DNA of 49,519 nucleotides from Nostoc paludosum FACHB-159 (GCF_014698835.1 NZ_JACJTU010000049.1:1-49519); one strand, 5' to 3'; positions 41,473 through 49,519 are shown, numbered from the stretch's first letter. Translations and numbers: made by a program. The notes: generated by a model not told the origin, from the letters alone.

Positions 41473-41904
41473 ATGCGGTTGCGCTCACTCACGATTGTTT
41501 TTATTTGCTTTTTGATTACTTTTCTATCGTGGGTGCTTACTCCCCCGGCTCTAGCGCTGACACAGATTAGACTATTTGATATCTCTTATAACGATTGTCC
41601 CCCAGAACTGGCACAAGGAGCTGTTATTAGTAGCGGTAGTGCTGCGGCTAATTGCTTTATCGTTATTGGCAAGGCAGAAAATGGTACAAATAAAACAGTT
41701 TATGATGCAGATATTTTTGGACGCATCTATGATGCCAACAATGACTCAGTAATGCAAAACCGTACCCGTCTTGGTTCGATTGCTGAGGTACCACCAGGTG
41801 TTAGCGATTTTGAATTGAGAATTTCTGTGCCTGCAAATCAGCCTACTCCATTAAAGCTGAAGCAGTTCAAGGCAGCTGGATTTAGCGCTGCGGTGCGTAA
41901 GTAA
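41473..41904 (+). CDS. secreted protein of unknown function
   Basis: The 143-residue protein has a signal peptide (residues 1-28, ending PPALA) followed by a single beta-rich domain. The domain begins LTQIRLFDISYNDCPPELAQ and contains VYDADIFGRIYDANNDSVM and VPPGVSDFELRISVPA, a layout like FxLYD-type periplasmic domains. Two cysteines (in DCPP and ANCF) could form a disulfide. I do not know a function. A hairpin terminator follows 19 bases after the stop. Confidence 0.75.
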   Translation: MRLRSLTIVFICFLITFLSWVLTPPALALTQIRLFDISYNDCPPELAQGAVISSGSAAANCFIVIGKAENGTNKTVYDADIFGRIYDANNDSVMQNRTRLGSIAEVPPGVSDFELRISVPANQPTPLKLKQFKAAGFSAAVRK

Positions 41905-41923
41905 TAAATTTTAAGTTACATAA

Positions 41924-41945
41924 GTCTGGGCTAACCAGCCCAGAC
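41924..41945. terminator. hairpin between convergent genes
   Basis: GTCTGGGCT and AGCCCAGAC form a perfect 9-bp stem with an AACC loop, placed between the ends of the secreted protein gene and the YggT gene. There is only a short T-rich stretch beyond it, so termination strength is uncertain. Confidence 0.7.
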
Positions 41946-41989
41946 CTGAAATTGTTTAGCTAAACATCGACCAAATAGCAAATTCTGTA

Positions 41990-42253
41990 TTACACAACGT
42001 AGGCCAAACGACTGATAAATCCGCCTAAAAATTGCAACAGTAAAATAGCTAACATTGGCGAAAAATCTATACCGCCCAGTGGAGGAATGAATGAGCGAAA
42101 CACATTCAGATAAGGGTCAGTTATCTGACTCAAAGCGGCAAAAGGTTGGTCATACCAGTTGATCGTTGGGAACCAGGTTAAAAGAACCCGAATTAGCAAC
42201 AAAAAAGTATAAATCTGCGTAAAAGTAGCAAGAGTGGTAATCAGTAATTCCAT
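41990..42253 (-). CDS. YggT-family membrane protein
   Basis: The 87-residue protein has two hydrophobic helices. The motif LLIRVLLTWFPTINWYDQPF, followed by DPYLNVFRSFIPPLGGIDFS, is the YggT family signature. In cyanobacteria and chloroplasts, relatives (Ycf19/CCB3-like) are linked to nucleoid distribution or cytochrome assembly. The single-unit size matches cyanobacterial members. Confidence 0.93.
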   Translation of the reverse strand: MELLITTLATFTQIYTFLLLIRVLLTWFPTINWYDQPFAALSQITDPYLNVFRSFIPPLGGIDFSPMLAILLLQFLGGFISRLAYVV

Positions 42254-42373
42254 AGATAACGTGGTTTCCTACGAAGTTTCAAATGAGGTCTTATCTATTG
42301 ATTTTAATTTAGTCCATACCATCGTGTCTGTGGATTTAGTACTTACCACACTTTCACCATGCTGGAAAACAGC

Positions 42374-42727
42374 TTAGGAATCTTTAGTGAAGGGGCGATC
42401 GCCAACTGTCTGTGCTGAACCGCCATTGACATTTCCCAGCTGCTTTCGCACTTCATCAATTGTGGCATTTAGCTGAGCAATTTTATCTTCTAACGATCGC
42501 CGAGCTGTTTCTATGCTAACGCTGTCACTTTCGGAGGCTTTCATTTGACGCCGCTTTGCTGCTATTCTTTTAGCCTCGGTTTGGCTATCCGTTTGTTCTG
42601 TCTCTTCCTCTGCTAGCAATTCTGGATCGCGTCGAGAAGCAATTACCGCGCCGATGACACCACCAAATATGCTACCGACAAATGCCCCTGCTAAAAAACC
42701 ACTGGCAAAACCATCTCGCTGACTCAT
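42374..42727 (-). CDS. small membrane-anchored coiled-coil protein
   Basis: The 117-residue protein has one Gly/Ala-rich membrane helix (about 9-29: SGFLAGAFVGSIFGGVIGAV), resembling glycine-zipper or YtxH-like anchors. A charged linker follows, then a helical segment (SLEDKIAQLNATIDEVRKQL) that could form a coiled coil. It ends in a polar tail. It is likely a conserved cyanobacterial membrane protein, but its role is unknown. It lies 120 bases from yggT and 71 from upp in the same direction, so the three could be co-transcribed. Confidence 0.75.
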   Translation of the reverse strand: MSQRDGFASGFLAGAFVGSIFGGVIGAVIASRRDPELLAEEETEQTDSQTEAKRIAAKRRQMKASESDSVSIETARRSLEDKIAQLNATIDEVRKQLGNVNGGSAQTVGDRPFTKDS

Positions 42728-42798
42728 ATATTTACCGCCTTGAACAATCTTGCAATTACAGTAGTTATGCCATGAATCTATCCTAGCTGCATACTAAC

Positions 42799-43449
42799 TT
42801 AAGTCCCAAAGATGCGATCGCCAGCATCTCCCAATCCCGGTACAATATACCCCTGACTATTCAGTTTTTCATCAATGGTAGCGGTGTAAACTATTAAACC
42901 TGGATAACTAGCACTCAACTTTTGCAAAGCTGGTGGAGCCGCCACCACACAAACAATCCGGGTTAGGCTTGGATCGACACCCCGCTGTGTCAATTCTGCC
43001 ATTGCCGTCATAATTGACCCTCCCGTTGCCAACATCGGATCGGTAATTAACACTCGTGTTTGGGGGTCAAATTTTTCTGGTAACTTGTTCAGATAACAAT
43101 GAGGTTGCAGTGTCTCTTCATCTCGTGCCAATCCGAGATGATAAATTGATGCTAAAGGTAGTAAAGTCTGCGCTCCCTCTAGTAATCCCAGCCCAGCCCG
43201 GAGAATTGGTACTACTGCCACTGGTATTTGTGGATCGATCACAGTTGCTGGACACATATCCAAGGGACTCTGCACTGCTGTTTCTTGAGTAGGCAACCAG
43301 TCACGTGCAGCTTCATAAGTCAGCCATCTTCCCAACTCAGTCATAGCACTGCGGAATAACACTGAAGGCGTGCCAGCATCGCGAGCGACTGCTAGCCAGT
43401 GTTGTATCAAGGGATGAGGTGGTACATAAACCCGCAATTGTAGCGTCAT
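42799..43449 (-). CDS. upp: uracil phosphoribosyltransferase
   Basis: The 216-residue enzyme makes UMP from uracil and PRPP in pyrimidine salvage. The PRPP-binding loop is VLITDPMLATGGS, the upstream motif is PVAVVPILRAGLGLLEGA, and the uracil-binding C-terminus is YIVPGLGDAGDRIFGT. The size and motifs are normal. It is the first of three minus-strand genes (upp, coiled-coil protein, yggT). Confidence 0.96.
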   Translation of the reverse strand: MTLQLRVYVPPHPLIQHWLAVARDAGTPSVLFRSAMTELGRWLTYEAARDWLPTQETAVQSPLDMCPATVIDPQIPVAVVPILRAGLGLLEGAQTLLPLASIYHLGLARDEETLQPHCYLNKLPEKFDPQTRVLITDPMLATGGSIMTAMAELTQRGVDPSLTRIVCVVAAPPALQKLSASYPGLIVYTATIDEKLNSQGYIVPGLGDAGDRIFGT

Positions 43450-43516
43450 AGCCAGAAGTCAGCGCTTATTGTACATGAACTGAAAAACCATGATACTCTT
43501 TCCTGCATCCGACTGA

Positions 43517-43562
43517 CTAGGAGAGGGCATTGGGCATTGGGCATGGGGCATTGGGCATTGGG
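43517..43562. repeat. GGGCATTGGGCATTG heptad repeat
   Basis: About six GGGCATT/GGGCATG units follow one another. The reverse-complement type (ATGCCCCATGCCCA) lies at 43838-43892, upstream of crtH, so the two blocks could pair as arms of a 300-base inverted repeat. Confidence 0.75.
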
Positions 43563-43837
43563 TATTTGTGAGTTTTTTCCGGTGCTTCCTATACTTTTTT
43601 GCCCCTGTGCACCCTCATTCTCTTCGATGACGGCTAAAATTAATTCGCCAACTTTATTGATAAAGATTTTCATTAGCAGTTGACATCAATTCTCAATCAA
43701 GGCTATATTGTTATACAGTGTTCTCCTCTCTTTAAGGATCGGCAGACGGGATTAGCCAGCGGCAGCAGGCTTGTCCCTCTTTTTTGTGATTGGGCATCGG
43801 TGATGGGAAGATGGGGAGAGGGAAGAATAACAAATGT

Positions 43838-43892
43838 CCAATGCCCCATGCCCAATGCCCCATGCCCAATACCCAATACCCAATACCCAAGG
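43838..43892. repeat. CCCAATG/CCCAATA heptad repeat upstream of crtH
   Basis: About seven units of CCCCATG, CCCAATG and CCCAATA precede the crtH start by 12 bases. They are complementary in type to the block at 43517-43562. A G-rich patch (GATGGGAAGATGGGG) lies just upstream at 43803. Confidence 0.75.
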
Positions 43893-43903
43893 ACTAATGA
43901 CAA

Positions 43904-45394
43904 ATGACAATTGATGCGATCGTTATTGGGTCTGGAATTGGCGGTTTAGTAACAGCGACTCAGTTAGCAGCAAAGGGAGCGAAAGTGCTGGTACTGGAAC
44001 GTTATTCGATTCCAGGTGGTAGCGCTGGTTATTTTGAACGGCAAGGTTACCGATTTGATGTTGGAGCATCAATGATTTTTGGGCTGGGGCAAAATGGTAC
44101 TACTAATTTACTCACCCGCGCACTGTCGGCTGTAAATGTTAGTCAAGAAGCGATCGCAGATCCAGTGCAAATTCACTATCATCTACCCCAAGGTTTAGAC
44201 CTGAAGGTTGACCGGGTTTATGAAAAATTTTTGCAAAATCTTACTGCTCATTTTCGCCACGAAGAACATGGGATTCGTCGCTTTTATGACGAATGCCAAA
44301 AAGTATTCAACTGCCTCAATAACATTGATTTACTGTCGCTAGAAGAACCTCGGTATCTACTGCGAGTATTTTTCCAGCATCCTTTGGCATGTCTCGGTTT
44401 AGTTAAGTATCTACCCAAAAATGCAGGGGACATAGCACGACGCTACATCAAAGATCCCCAATTATTGAAATTTATCGATATAGAGTGTTATTGCTGGTCG
44501 GTGGTTCCAGCAGATATGACGCCAATGATTAATGCTGGTATGGTCTTTTCTGACAGGCATTACGGCGGAGTGAACTATCCCAAAGGCGGAGTCGGACAAA
44601 TTGCCCAAAAACTGGTTGAGGGACTAGAAAAAGCTGGAGGTCAGATTCAGTACCAAGCCAGAGTTACGAAAATTCTCACGGAACAGGGACGAGCGGTAGG
44701 CGTGCAGCTGGCTAATGGCAAAGTATATCGGGGTAAACGCATAGTCTCTAATGCTACACGCTGGGATACATTTCAACAATTACTACCAGCAGAGCAAATC
44801 CCTCATAATGAGAAAAAGTGGCAACAAAATTATCAAAAATCACCCAGCTTCTTGAGTTTACACATGGGGGTAAAACAGTCAGTTTTAGCTGAAGGAACCG
44901 AGTGTCACCATATTTTGCTGGAAGAGTGGGAAAAGATGATGGCGGTGGAAGGGACAATTTTTGTTTCGATTCCCACACTGCTTGACCCCGATTTAGCACC
45001 AAGTGGATATCATATCATTCATGCGTTTACGCCTCACTGGATTGATGATTGGCAAGGACTTGCTCAGACTGAGTACGAAGCGAAGAAAGAAAAGGCGGCT
45101 TGGCGAATTATCGATCGCCTAGAGAAGATTTTTCCAGGCTTAGATGCCGGATTAGATTATTTAGAGGTAGGAACACCCCGCACCCATCGCCGCTTTTTGG
45201 GTCGTGAGGATGGCACCTATGGCCCAATTCCCCGACGCAAGTTGCCCGGATTGTTGAAAATGCCCTTTAATCGCACCGCTATTCCAGGGCTTTATTGTGT
45301 TGGCGATAGCACCTTCCCCGGCCAAGGATTGAACGCAGTAGCTTTTTCCGGGTTTGCCTGCGCTCACCGCATTGCCGTAGATTTGGGATTTTGA
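43904..45394 (+). CDS. crtH: carotenoid cis-trans isomerase CrtH/CRTISO
   Basis: The 496-residue flavoprotein converts poly-cis carotenes (prolycopene) to all-trans lycopene in the cyanobacterial and plant pathway. The dinucleotide-binding motif is VIGSGIGGLVTATQLAAKGA at 7-26, followed by VLERYSIPGGSAGYFERQGY, the near-invariant CRTISO segment, and RFDVGASMIFGLG. The C-terminal motif GLYCVGDSTFPGQGLNAVAF binds FAD. The length agrees with Synechocystis CrtH. The start lies right after repeat DNA with no clear Shine-Dalgarno sequence. Confidence 0.95.
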   Translation: MTIDAIVIGSGIGGLVTATQLAAKGAKVLVLERYSIPGGSAGYFERQGYRFDVGASMIFGLGQNGTTNLLTRALSAVNVSQEAIADPVQIHYHLPQGLDLKVDRVYEKFLQNLTAHFRHEEHGIRRFYDECQKVFNCLNNIDLLSLEEPRYLLRVFFQHPLACLGLVKYLPKNAGDIARRYIKDPQLLKFIDIECYCWSVVPADMTPMINAGMVFSDRHYGGVNYPKGGVGQIAQKLVEGLEKAGGQIQYQARVTKILTEQGRAVGVQLANGKVYRGKRIVSNATRWDTFQQLLPAEQIPHNEKKWQQNYQKSPSFLSLHMGVKQSVLAEGTECHHILLEEWEKMMAVEGTIFVSIPTLLDPDLAPSGYHIIHAFTPHWIDDWQGLAQTEYEAKKEKAAWRIIDRLEKIFPGLDAGLDYLEVGTPRTHRRFLGREDGTYGPIPRRKLPGLLKMPFNRTAIPGLYCVGDSTFPGQGLNAVAFSGFACAHRIAVDLGF

Positions 45395-45408
45395 ATTAGC
45401 CGCTTGAT

Positions 45409-45508
45409 GGGAGAAGCGGGGACGCGGGGATGCGGGAGACAAGGAGACAAAGAAGAAAACTTAACAATAACTCTTTCCCCTTGTCCCCATGCCCCATGCC
45501 CCATGCCC
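45409..45508. repeat. G-rich to C-rich imperfect inverted repeat
   Basis: The left half has GAAGCGGGGACGCGGGGATG and the right half CTTTCCCCTTGTCCCCATGC. They can fold together between the convergent ends of crtH and xth, probably acting as a two-way barrier. It is a relative of the short GC-rich repeats elsewhere in the window. Confidence 0.55.
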
Positions 45509-45511
45509 AAT

Positions 45512-46294
45512 TTAAAATTCAACAATCACTGGCACATGGTCGCTGGGTTGGGTTAATTTCCTTGGTGCAGCATCGATGATGCAACTTTTAGCGCGTTCAT
45601 AAAGTATGGGTGTAAGATAATGATGGTCAATCCGCCAACCTAAGTTGCGACGGAAGGCAGCAGCGCGATAATCCCACCAGCTATAATTTCCACCTTCGCT
45701 AGTAAATTTACGAAACGCATCGGCAAATCCCAGTGCCAGAATATCCCGTAAGGCTTGGCGCTCTGTTTCTGTAGCCATAATATGATTTTCTGTACTCACT
45801 TGTTCGTGAATATCTTTGGCTTCCGGTGCAATGTTAAAGTCACCGCACACACACATATCAGGTTGTGACAGCAGCAGCAATCGCAAGTATTCACGTAGCA
45901 CTGTTAGCCAGCGCAGTTTATATTCATATTTTTCGGTTCCTACCGCCGCACCGTTGGGAACATATAAGTTCACAATCCGAATACCGTCAATTACACCTGT
46001 AATTACTCGCTTTTGTTCATCCCATTCTGGCGGTAAATCTTGCAAAATTGCCCTAAAGCCGCTAGTTACGTCTAAGAGTGGTTGCCGGCTAATGATAGCT
46101 ACGCCGTTATAAGATTTTTGTCCTGATAGATAAAGGTGATAGCCCATTTCTTCAAAAGGCGATCGCGGAAACTCGGCATCTATAACTTTGGTTTCTTGCA
46201 AGCACAGAACATCAACGGCATTATGAGTTAACCACTCAGTAACCTGTTCGAGACGAATGCGAATTGAGTTGACGTTCCAAGTAGCGATTTTCAT
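45512..46294 (-). CDS. xth: exodeoxyribonuclease III
   Basis: The 260-residue AP endonuclease/3'-exonuclease acts in base excision repair. The start ATG 46294 gives the family's usual N-terminus MKIATWNVNSIRIRLEQV; a TTG 11 codons upstream is less likely. Metal and catalytic residues are in DVLCLQETKV (Glu), NLYVPNG (Tyr, Asn), CGDFNIAPE (Asp, Asn) and SDHVPVIVEF (Asp-His) at the C-terminus. All motifs are intact. Confidence 0.95.
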   Translation of the reverse strand: MKIATWNVNSIRIRLEQVTEWLTHNAVDVLCLQETKVIDAEFPRSPFEEMGYHLYLSGQKSYNGVAIISRQPLLDVTSGFRAILQDLPPEWDEQKRVITGVIDGIRIVNLYVPNGAAVGTEKYEYKLRWLTVLREYLRLLLLSQPDMCVCGDFNIAPEAKDIHEQVSTENHIMATETERQALRDILALGFADAFRKFTSEGGNYSWWDYRAAAFRRNLGWRIDHHYLTPILYERAKSCIIDAAPRKLTQPSDHVPVIVEF

Positions 46295-46713
46295 GAGTTG
46301 GCTATCAAAACTTTTGTAAATTACCAATTACAAATTATGTAATTTTTCTACAATTATTTAATCTTTATAATTTACATGCTATTTGTTCATTGCCTTTAAA
46401 TCAAGCTGGAATAATTTGATCCCGTTTAAGAATTTAGTATTTTGAGCTACAAAATATTCACTTTTGTAAGTTCTGCTACAAAATATTCTACTAGATTATG
46501 ATTCTGAAGACAGATGCAACTAGTAATTGATTAGTTATAGGTTATAAATATGGCTCAAAGGTAACTTTTGCCCACAGTCTAGAGATTTGTTGGTGGAAAA
46601 GTTGGGGTAGGGTAAACCGAATATTGTGCTTTTGGTAGCCTGTTAGGTTAATTTAAATTTCAAAAAAGTAAGTACAAATGCTTTGTTCTCATAAAATAAT
46701 GAGGTAGTTCATT
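46295..46713. other. divergent intergenic region
   Basis: No gene is seen. The DNA is AT-rich, with two copies of TACAAAATATTC near 46450 and 46480. Promoters for xth and the glycosyltransferase gene should lie here. Confidence 0.5.
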
Positions 46714-47823
46714 ATGTTGGGGACAAGTTTACAGACTGAACCGAAACAACTTATGAAAATCGCTCAAGTTGCCCCCTTATGGGAAAGGGTTCCACCTCCT
46801 AGTTATGGAGGAATCGAACTGGTAGTAAGTCGCTTGACTGATGAACTTGTTCGTCGCGGTCATGAGGTAACTTTATTTGCCTCCGGCGATTCTCAAACTA
46901 TGGCTCAATTACAAGCAGTTTATCCGCGTGCATTACGCTTAGACCCAAATGTCAAAGAGTATATAGTGTACGAAATGCTGGAAGTGAGTCAAGTTTATCA
47001 ACGTGCTGCCGAGTTCGATATTATCCATTCTCATGTAGGGATTTCGGCGTTACCTTTGGCGAGTTTGATAACAACAACTTCTACAGTGCATACCCTACAC
47101 AATAATTTTACAAAGGACAACCGTAACGCGTTTAGCTACCACCAAAAGCAACCATACGTCAGCATTAGTAACTCGCAGCGTCAAATCGATCTTAATTATA
47201 TTGCCACGGTTTATAACGGAATTGAGTTAACAGATTATCCATTTGTAGCCCAACCGTCAGAGCCTCCATATTTGGCATTTTTAGGTCGTTTTTCGCCAGA
47301 GAAAGGGCCACAACATGCGATCGCCATTGCTAAACAAACCGGTTGGCGCTTAAAGATGGCTGGAAAAGTTGACTTAGGAGATTCTAAGTTTTTTGAACAA
47401 GAGATTGCCCCCCATATTGATGGTCAGCAAATTGAATATCTAGGCGAAATTAACCACGCCCAAAAAACTGAACTTCTGGGCAATGCTGCTACTACTCTTT
47501 TCCCCATCGCTTGGCAAGAACCTTTTGGCTTAGTAATGATTGAATCAATGGCAACTGGTACACCAGTAATTGCCATGAATTTAGGCTCCGTACCTGAAGT
47601 GATTGCTCACGGTAAAACAGGTTTTATCTGCCAAAACTATACAGAAATGGCGGCAATGATTCCATTAGTTTTGGAACTCGATCGTAAAACCTGTCGAAAA
47701 TATGTGGAAAACAATTTTAGTGTTAGCCAAATGGTTAACGGATATGAAGCTGTTTACAGACAAATTATTAAAGACCGCATAGAATCGAATGGCCGCATTC
47801 ATGCTGGGAACATCCGCTTTTAA
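46714..47823 (+). CDS. glycosyltransferase family 4 (GT-B) protein
   Basis: The 369-residue enzyme has the GT4 fold. The ATG at 46714 has GAGG about ten bases upstream; a second ATG at Met14 starts the conserved part, MKIAQVAPLWERVPPPSYGG, which is characteristic of a widely distributed subgroup. The donor domain has FLGRFSPEKGPQHAI and the EX7E motif in EPFGLVMIESMATGTPV. The acceptor and sugar are not known. It is followed by a zinc-ribbon protein gene and then an alcohol dehydrogenase, in the same direction. Confidence 0.92.
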   Translation: MLGTSLQTEPKQLMKIAQVAPLWERVPPPSYGGIELVVSRLTDELVRRGHEVTLFASGDSQTMAQLQAVYPRALRLDPNVKEYIVYEMLEVSQVYQRAAEFDIIHSHVGISALPLASLITTTSTVHTLHNNFTKDNRNAFSYHQKQPYVSISNSQRQIDLNYIATVYNGIELTDYPFVAQPSEPPYLAFLGRFSPEKGPQHAIAIAKQTGWRLKMAGKVDLGDSKFFEQEIAPHIDGQQIEYLGEINHAQKTELLGNAATTLFPIAWQEPFGLVMIESMATGTPVIAMNLGSVPEVIAHGKTGFICQNYTEMAAMIPLVLELDRKTCRKYVENNFSVSQMVNGYEAVYRQIIKDRIESNGRIHAGNIRF

Positions 47824-47880
47824 TCAACAGGTTTTTTTGCTTAGCTTAAACAACAACTTTTATTTAAGGAGGACATTGGT

Positions 47881-48066
47881 ATGAGTACGAGAGCCAACAC
47901 TTGCCCATGCTGCGGTGGTTCCCTCCTGCGTCATATCCGTCATGGTGAACTATATTGGTTTTGCCTGTCGTGCCGACAAGAAGTACCGCTGTTAACTGTT
48001 ACTCGTTTGCCGAATGCGGAAAGCCGAAATACTGGAGTCCTTCCTCAAACAGCTGCGAATTCCTAA
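47881..48066 (+). CDS. small zinc-ribbon protein
   Basis: The 61-residue protein has CPCCGG near residue 8 and CLSCRQEV near residue 28, forming a four-cysteine zinc ribbon, with a conserved aromatic HGELYWFC before the second pair. The C-terminal 20 residues are polar. The start has a strong AAGGAGG eight or nine bases upstream. It begins 57 bases after the glycosyltransferase gene, so co-transcription is likely. Function unknown; a nucleic-acid or partner-binding role is only a guess. Confidence 0.85.
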   Translation: MSTRANTCPCCGGSLLRHIRHGELYWFCLSCRQEVPLLTVTRLPNAESRNTGVLPQTAANS

Positions 48067-48127
48067 TTTTTCAGCATTTTAGTTTGATAAAAACCTACTA
48101 AAAAATCAAAACCAAATTTTAGTTTAG

Positions 48128-48142
48128 ACCTATCAAATAGGT
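48128..48142. promoter_or_regulatory. possible operator: palindrome ACCTAT-CAA-ATAGGT
   Basis: A perfect 6-bp inverted repeat with a 3-base spacer lies just upstream of the dehydrogenase gene. A half site GATAGGTT recurs at about 48171, inside or next to the start region. It could bind a dimeric regulator, but no known box matches it. Confidence 0.35.
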
Positions 48143-48159
48143 TCAACTGGTAAAATCAG

Positions 48160-49209
48160 GTGGATCTAATTGATAGGTTAAAAATTTTGTTAGCAGCATT
48201 ACTTTATGGGCAAGAAAATTTACGCCTAGAAGAAGTTGCTGACCCCACTCCCGCAGCTGGCGAAGTTGTCATCCAAGTGGGAACAGCAACAACCTGTGGT
48301 ACTGATTTGAAAGTCTGGCGGCGTGGCGGCCATGCGAAAATGTTGAAACCGCCAACGCTATTTGGGCATGAAGCTGCTGGGCAAATTGTGGCCTTGGGAG
48401 CGGGTGTTACCGATTGGCAAATAGGCGATCGCGTTGTCGCTAATAATTCTGCTCCCTGCATGGAGTGTTTTTTTTGTCAACGAAAAGAATATTCATTGTG
48501 TCCAAATTTAACTTGGAATAACGGGACTTTCGCCCAATATTTAAAAATTCCTGCACCGATAGTACAGCATAACTTATTACAGATTCCCGATGATTTGCCT
48601 TGGGAATTAGCAGCCATGACGGAACCCCTAGCTTGTGTGTTGCATGGTATAGCGCGTTCTAATATCAAGCCAAAAGATAGAGTAGTGGTTTTGGGAGATG
48701 GAGCGATCGGGTTGATGTTTGTAGCTGCTTTAGCAAATACCGCTGAGGTGTTGCTGTGGGGAGGTAACGATCGCAGGTTAGAAATTGGTAAAAAATTGGG
48801 TGCAGCCCACACCTTTAATTATCATCAAATTCCAGATATTCCCAGTGTAGTGAAAGAGTTTACTCAAGGATGGGGTGCAGATGTAGTGATTGAAGCCACT
48901 GGTGTGCCTAGTGTTTGGGAAACTGCGATCGCCTGCGCCCGTCCTGGTGCAACAGTAAACTTATTCGGTGGCTGTCCACGGGATACTAGCATAACTGTAA
49001 ATACTGAACAGTTACACTATAGCGAACTAACCCTCAAAGGCGTGTTTCATAATACACCAAAGTATGTGCGATCGGCTTTATCACTAATAGCAAGTCGGAA
49101 AATTCCTTTTGAATTACTTATTAGCGAACAGCGACCATTAAAAGATTTAGAACAAGTTTTTTATGAGATGAAAGCGCGTCGAGTAATTAAAGTAGCGATG
49201 ATTCCTTGA
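48160..49209 (+). CDS. zinc-dependent alcohol dehydrogenase (MDR family)
   Basis: The 349-residue medium-chain dehydrogenase starts at GTG 48160; a TTG at 48187 would give the more usual LLAALLYGQENLRLEEV beginning. The catalytic zinc site is in TTCGTDLKVW and FGHEAAGQI, the structural zinc cysteines in CMECFFCQRKEYSLC, and the NAD(P) motif is VVLGDGAIGLMFVA. A glutamate after the zinc region (MTEPLACVLHG) fits the sorbitol/threonine dehydrogenase branch. The physiological substrate cannot be assigned. The preceding gene is the zinc-ribbon protein. Confidence 0.92.
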   Translation: MDLIDRLKILLAALLYGQENLRLEEVADPTPAAGEVVIQVGTATTCGTDLKVWRRGGHAKMLKPPTLFGHEAAGQIVALGAGVTDWQIGDRVVANNSAPCMECFFCQRKEYSLCPNLTWNNGTFAQYLKIPAPIVQHNLLQIPDDLPWELAAMTEPLACVLHGIARSNIKPKDRVVVLGDGAIGLMFVAALANTAEVLLWGGNDRRLEIGKKLGAAHTFNYHQIPDIPSVVKEFTQGWGADVVIEATGVPSVWETAIACARPGATVNLFGGCPRDTSITVNTEQLHYSELTLKGVFHNTPKYVRSALSLIASRKIPFELLISEQRPLKDLEQVFYEMKARRVIKVAMIP

Positions 49210-49243
49210 ATTTTGTTAGTTACAGTGTGAGCAAGGAAACAAA

Positions 49244-49381
49244 ATGTTATTTATGGTAATCGAGCGATTTAAGGACGGTAAAACTAAAGAAATATACCGT
49301 CGATTTCAAGAGGAAGGGCGCATGATGCCTGAAGGTTTGAAGTACATAGATAGCTGGGTTGAGGTGAACTGCGATGAGTGA
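49244..49381 (+). pseudogene. truncated DUF3303-family protein
   Basis: Forty-five codons begin MLFMVIERFKDG and continue RRFQEEGRMMPEGLKYIDSW, which is the start of the DUF3303 family. Members are usually about 90 residues and continue through a CFQLME-like strand. Here a stop follows NCDE at once and the second half is not found in other frames. It is probably a remnant; a short functional protein cannot be excluded. Confidence 0.65.
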
Positions 49382-49403
49382 CGAATCAAATTGATATATG
49401 CGC

Positions 49404-49432
49404 TTGACATACCAGGGCTATTTCATTCTAAA
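49404..49432 (+). promoter_or_regulatory. candidate sigma-70-type promoter
   Basis: TTGACA at 49404-49409 is followed after 17 bases by TCTAAA at 49427-49432, which matches TATAAT at four of six positions. It precedes the possible gene start near the window end. The prediction rests on sequence only. Confidence 0.4.
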
Positions 49433-49487
49433 TGTAGGCAGTATATGGTAAGATGCAGCGCAAATTCTATATTAATGCATCTGTCCC

Positions 49488-49519
49488 ATGTCTCAAATCG
49501 CAATTATAGAAGCCTTCGC
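49488..49519 (+). CDS. possible start of a gene cut by the window edge
   Basis: An ATG at 49488 opens a frame reading SQIAIIEAF to the window end. It lies 56 bases after the candidate promoter. Only ten codons are present, so it cannot be identified. Confidence 0.35.
   Translation, partial: MSQIAIIEAF

Noticed and set aside
43446..43673. 75-codon minus-strand frame overlapping the upp start
   Set aside because: Its middle third is translated GGGCATT repeat and it overlaps upp; no domain-like sequence.
1..49519. tRNA, rRNA and CRISPR searches by eye
   Set aside because: No T-loop/anticodon arrangement or evenly spaced 25-40 base repeats with unique spacers were found; tandem repeats seen are short heptads or 14/21-mers.

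Overview
The window looks like a chromosomal segment of a filamentous, probably heterocyst-forming cyanobacterium (Nostoc/Anabaena-like). The octamer GCGATCGC (HIP1) recurs throughout, in genes and between them. Short tandem heptad repeats (such as CTCCTAA, CAAAATC and CTAATAA types) are scattered between genes. Several genes are cyanobacterial (carotenoid isomerase CrtH, an ethylene-receptor-like kinase, a desaturase-SDR fusion, an AGE epimerase). No rRNA, tRNA, CRISPR array or intact insertion sequence was seen; the mobile DNA is small MITE-like elements.

Layout. 0.7-5.5 kb: RND efflux adaptor and pump, the pump gene carrying in-frame repeat-derived insertions. 6-9.5 kb: S-adenosylhomocysteinase with a clear terminator, and an MscS-type channel. 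9.8-11.7 kb: a small unknown gene, then a secreted NGLxx-repeat protein paired with an ADYC-domain lipoprotein. 11.7-14 kb: two glycosyltransferases on the minus strand. 14.6-17.4 kb: a large secreted beta-propeller protein and a secreted Tyr/His/Arg-rich protein. 17.6-20.9 kb: aspartoacylase, a LysR regulator and N-acylglucosamine 2-epimerase. 21.6-26.1 kb: a DUF2791/BrxD-like ATPase, a membrane-anchored coiled-coil protein with a TerB-C-like end, and a DUF815 ATPase, all on the minus strand. 26.2-28.6 kb: a TMEM14-like protein, the desaturase-SDR fusion and an MbtH-like protein with an apparent signal peptide. 29.7-33.5 kb: an APH-fold kinase, a HopA1-family protein and a small lipoprotein. 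33.6-40.2 kb: alpha/beta hydrolase, shikimate dehydrogenase, an ethylene-receptor-like PAS histidine kinase and a membrane esterase. 40.4-49.5 kb: small conserved proteins, uracil phosphoribosyltransferase, CrtH, exonuclease III, a glycosyltransferase, a zinc-ribbon protein, a zinc alcohol dehydrogenase and a truncated DUF3303 gene.

Most genes are monocistronic housekeeping or envelope functions separated by repeat-rich spacers. The strongest leads are: (1) the APH plus HopA1 pair, the same two-component combination that dehydrates Ser/Thr in class V lanthipeptide and thioamitide pathways, here with no obvious precursor peptide; (2) an intact MbtH domain preceded by a secretory signal and with no peptide synthetase nearby; (3) the NGLxx-repeat/ADYC pair; (4) a partial TerB-C/DUF2791 module without its usual helicase; (5) repeat DNA translated inside the RND pump; (6) palindromes with conserved outer arms and changed but still paired inner arms at gene 3' ends. 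Two Uma2 relics and a truncated DUF3303 gene show ongoing gene decay.
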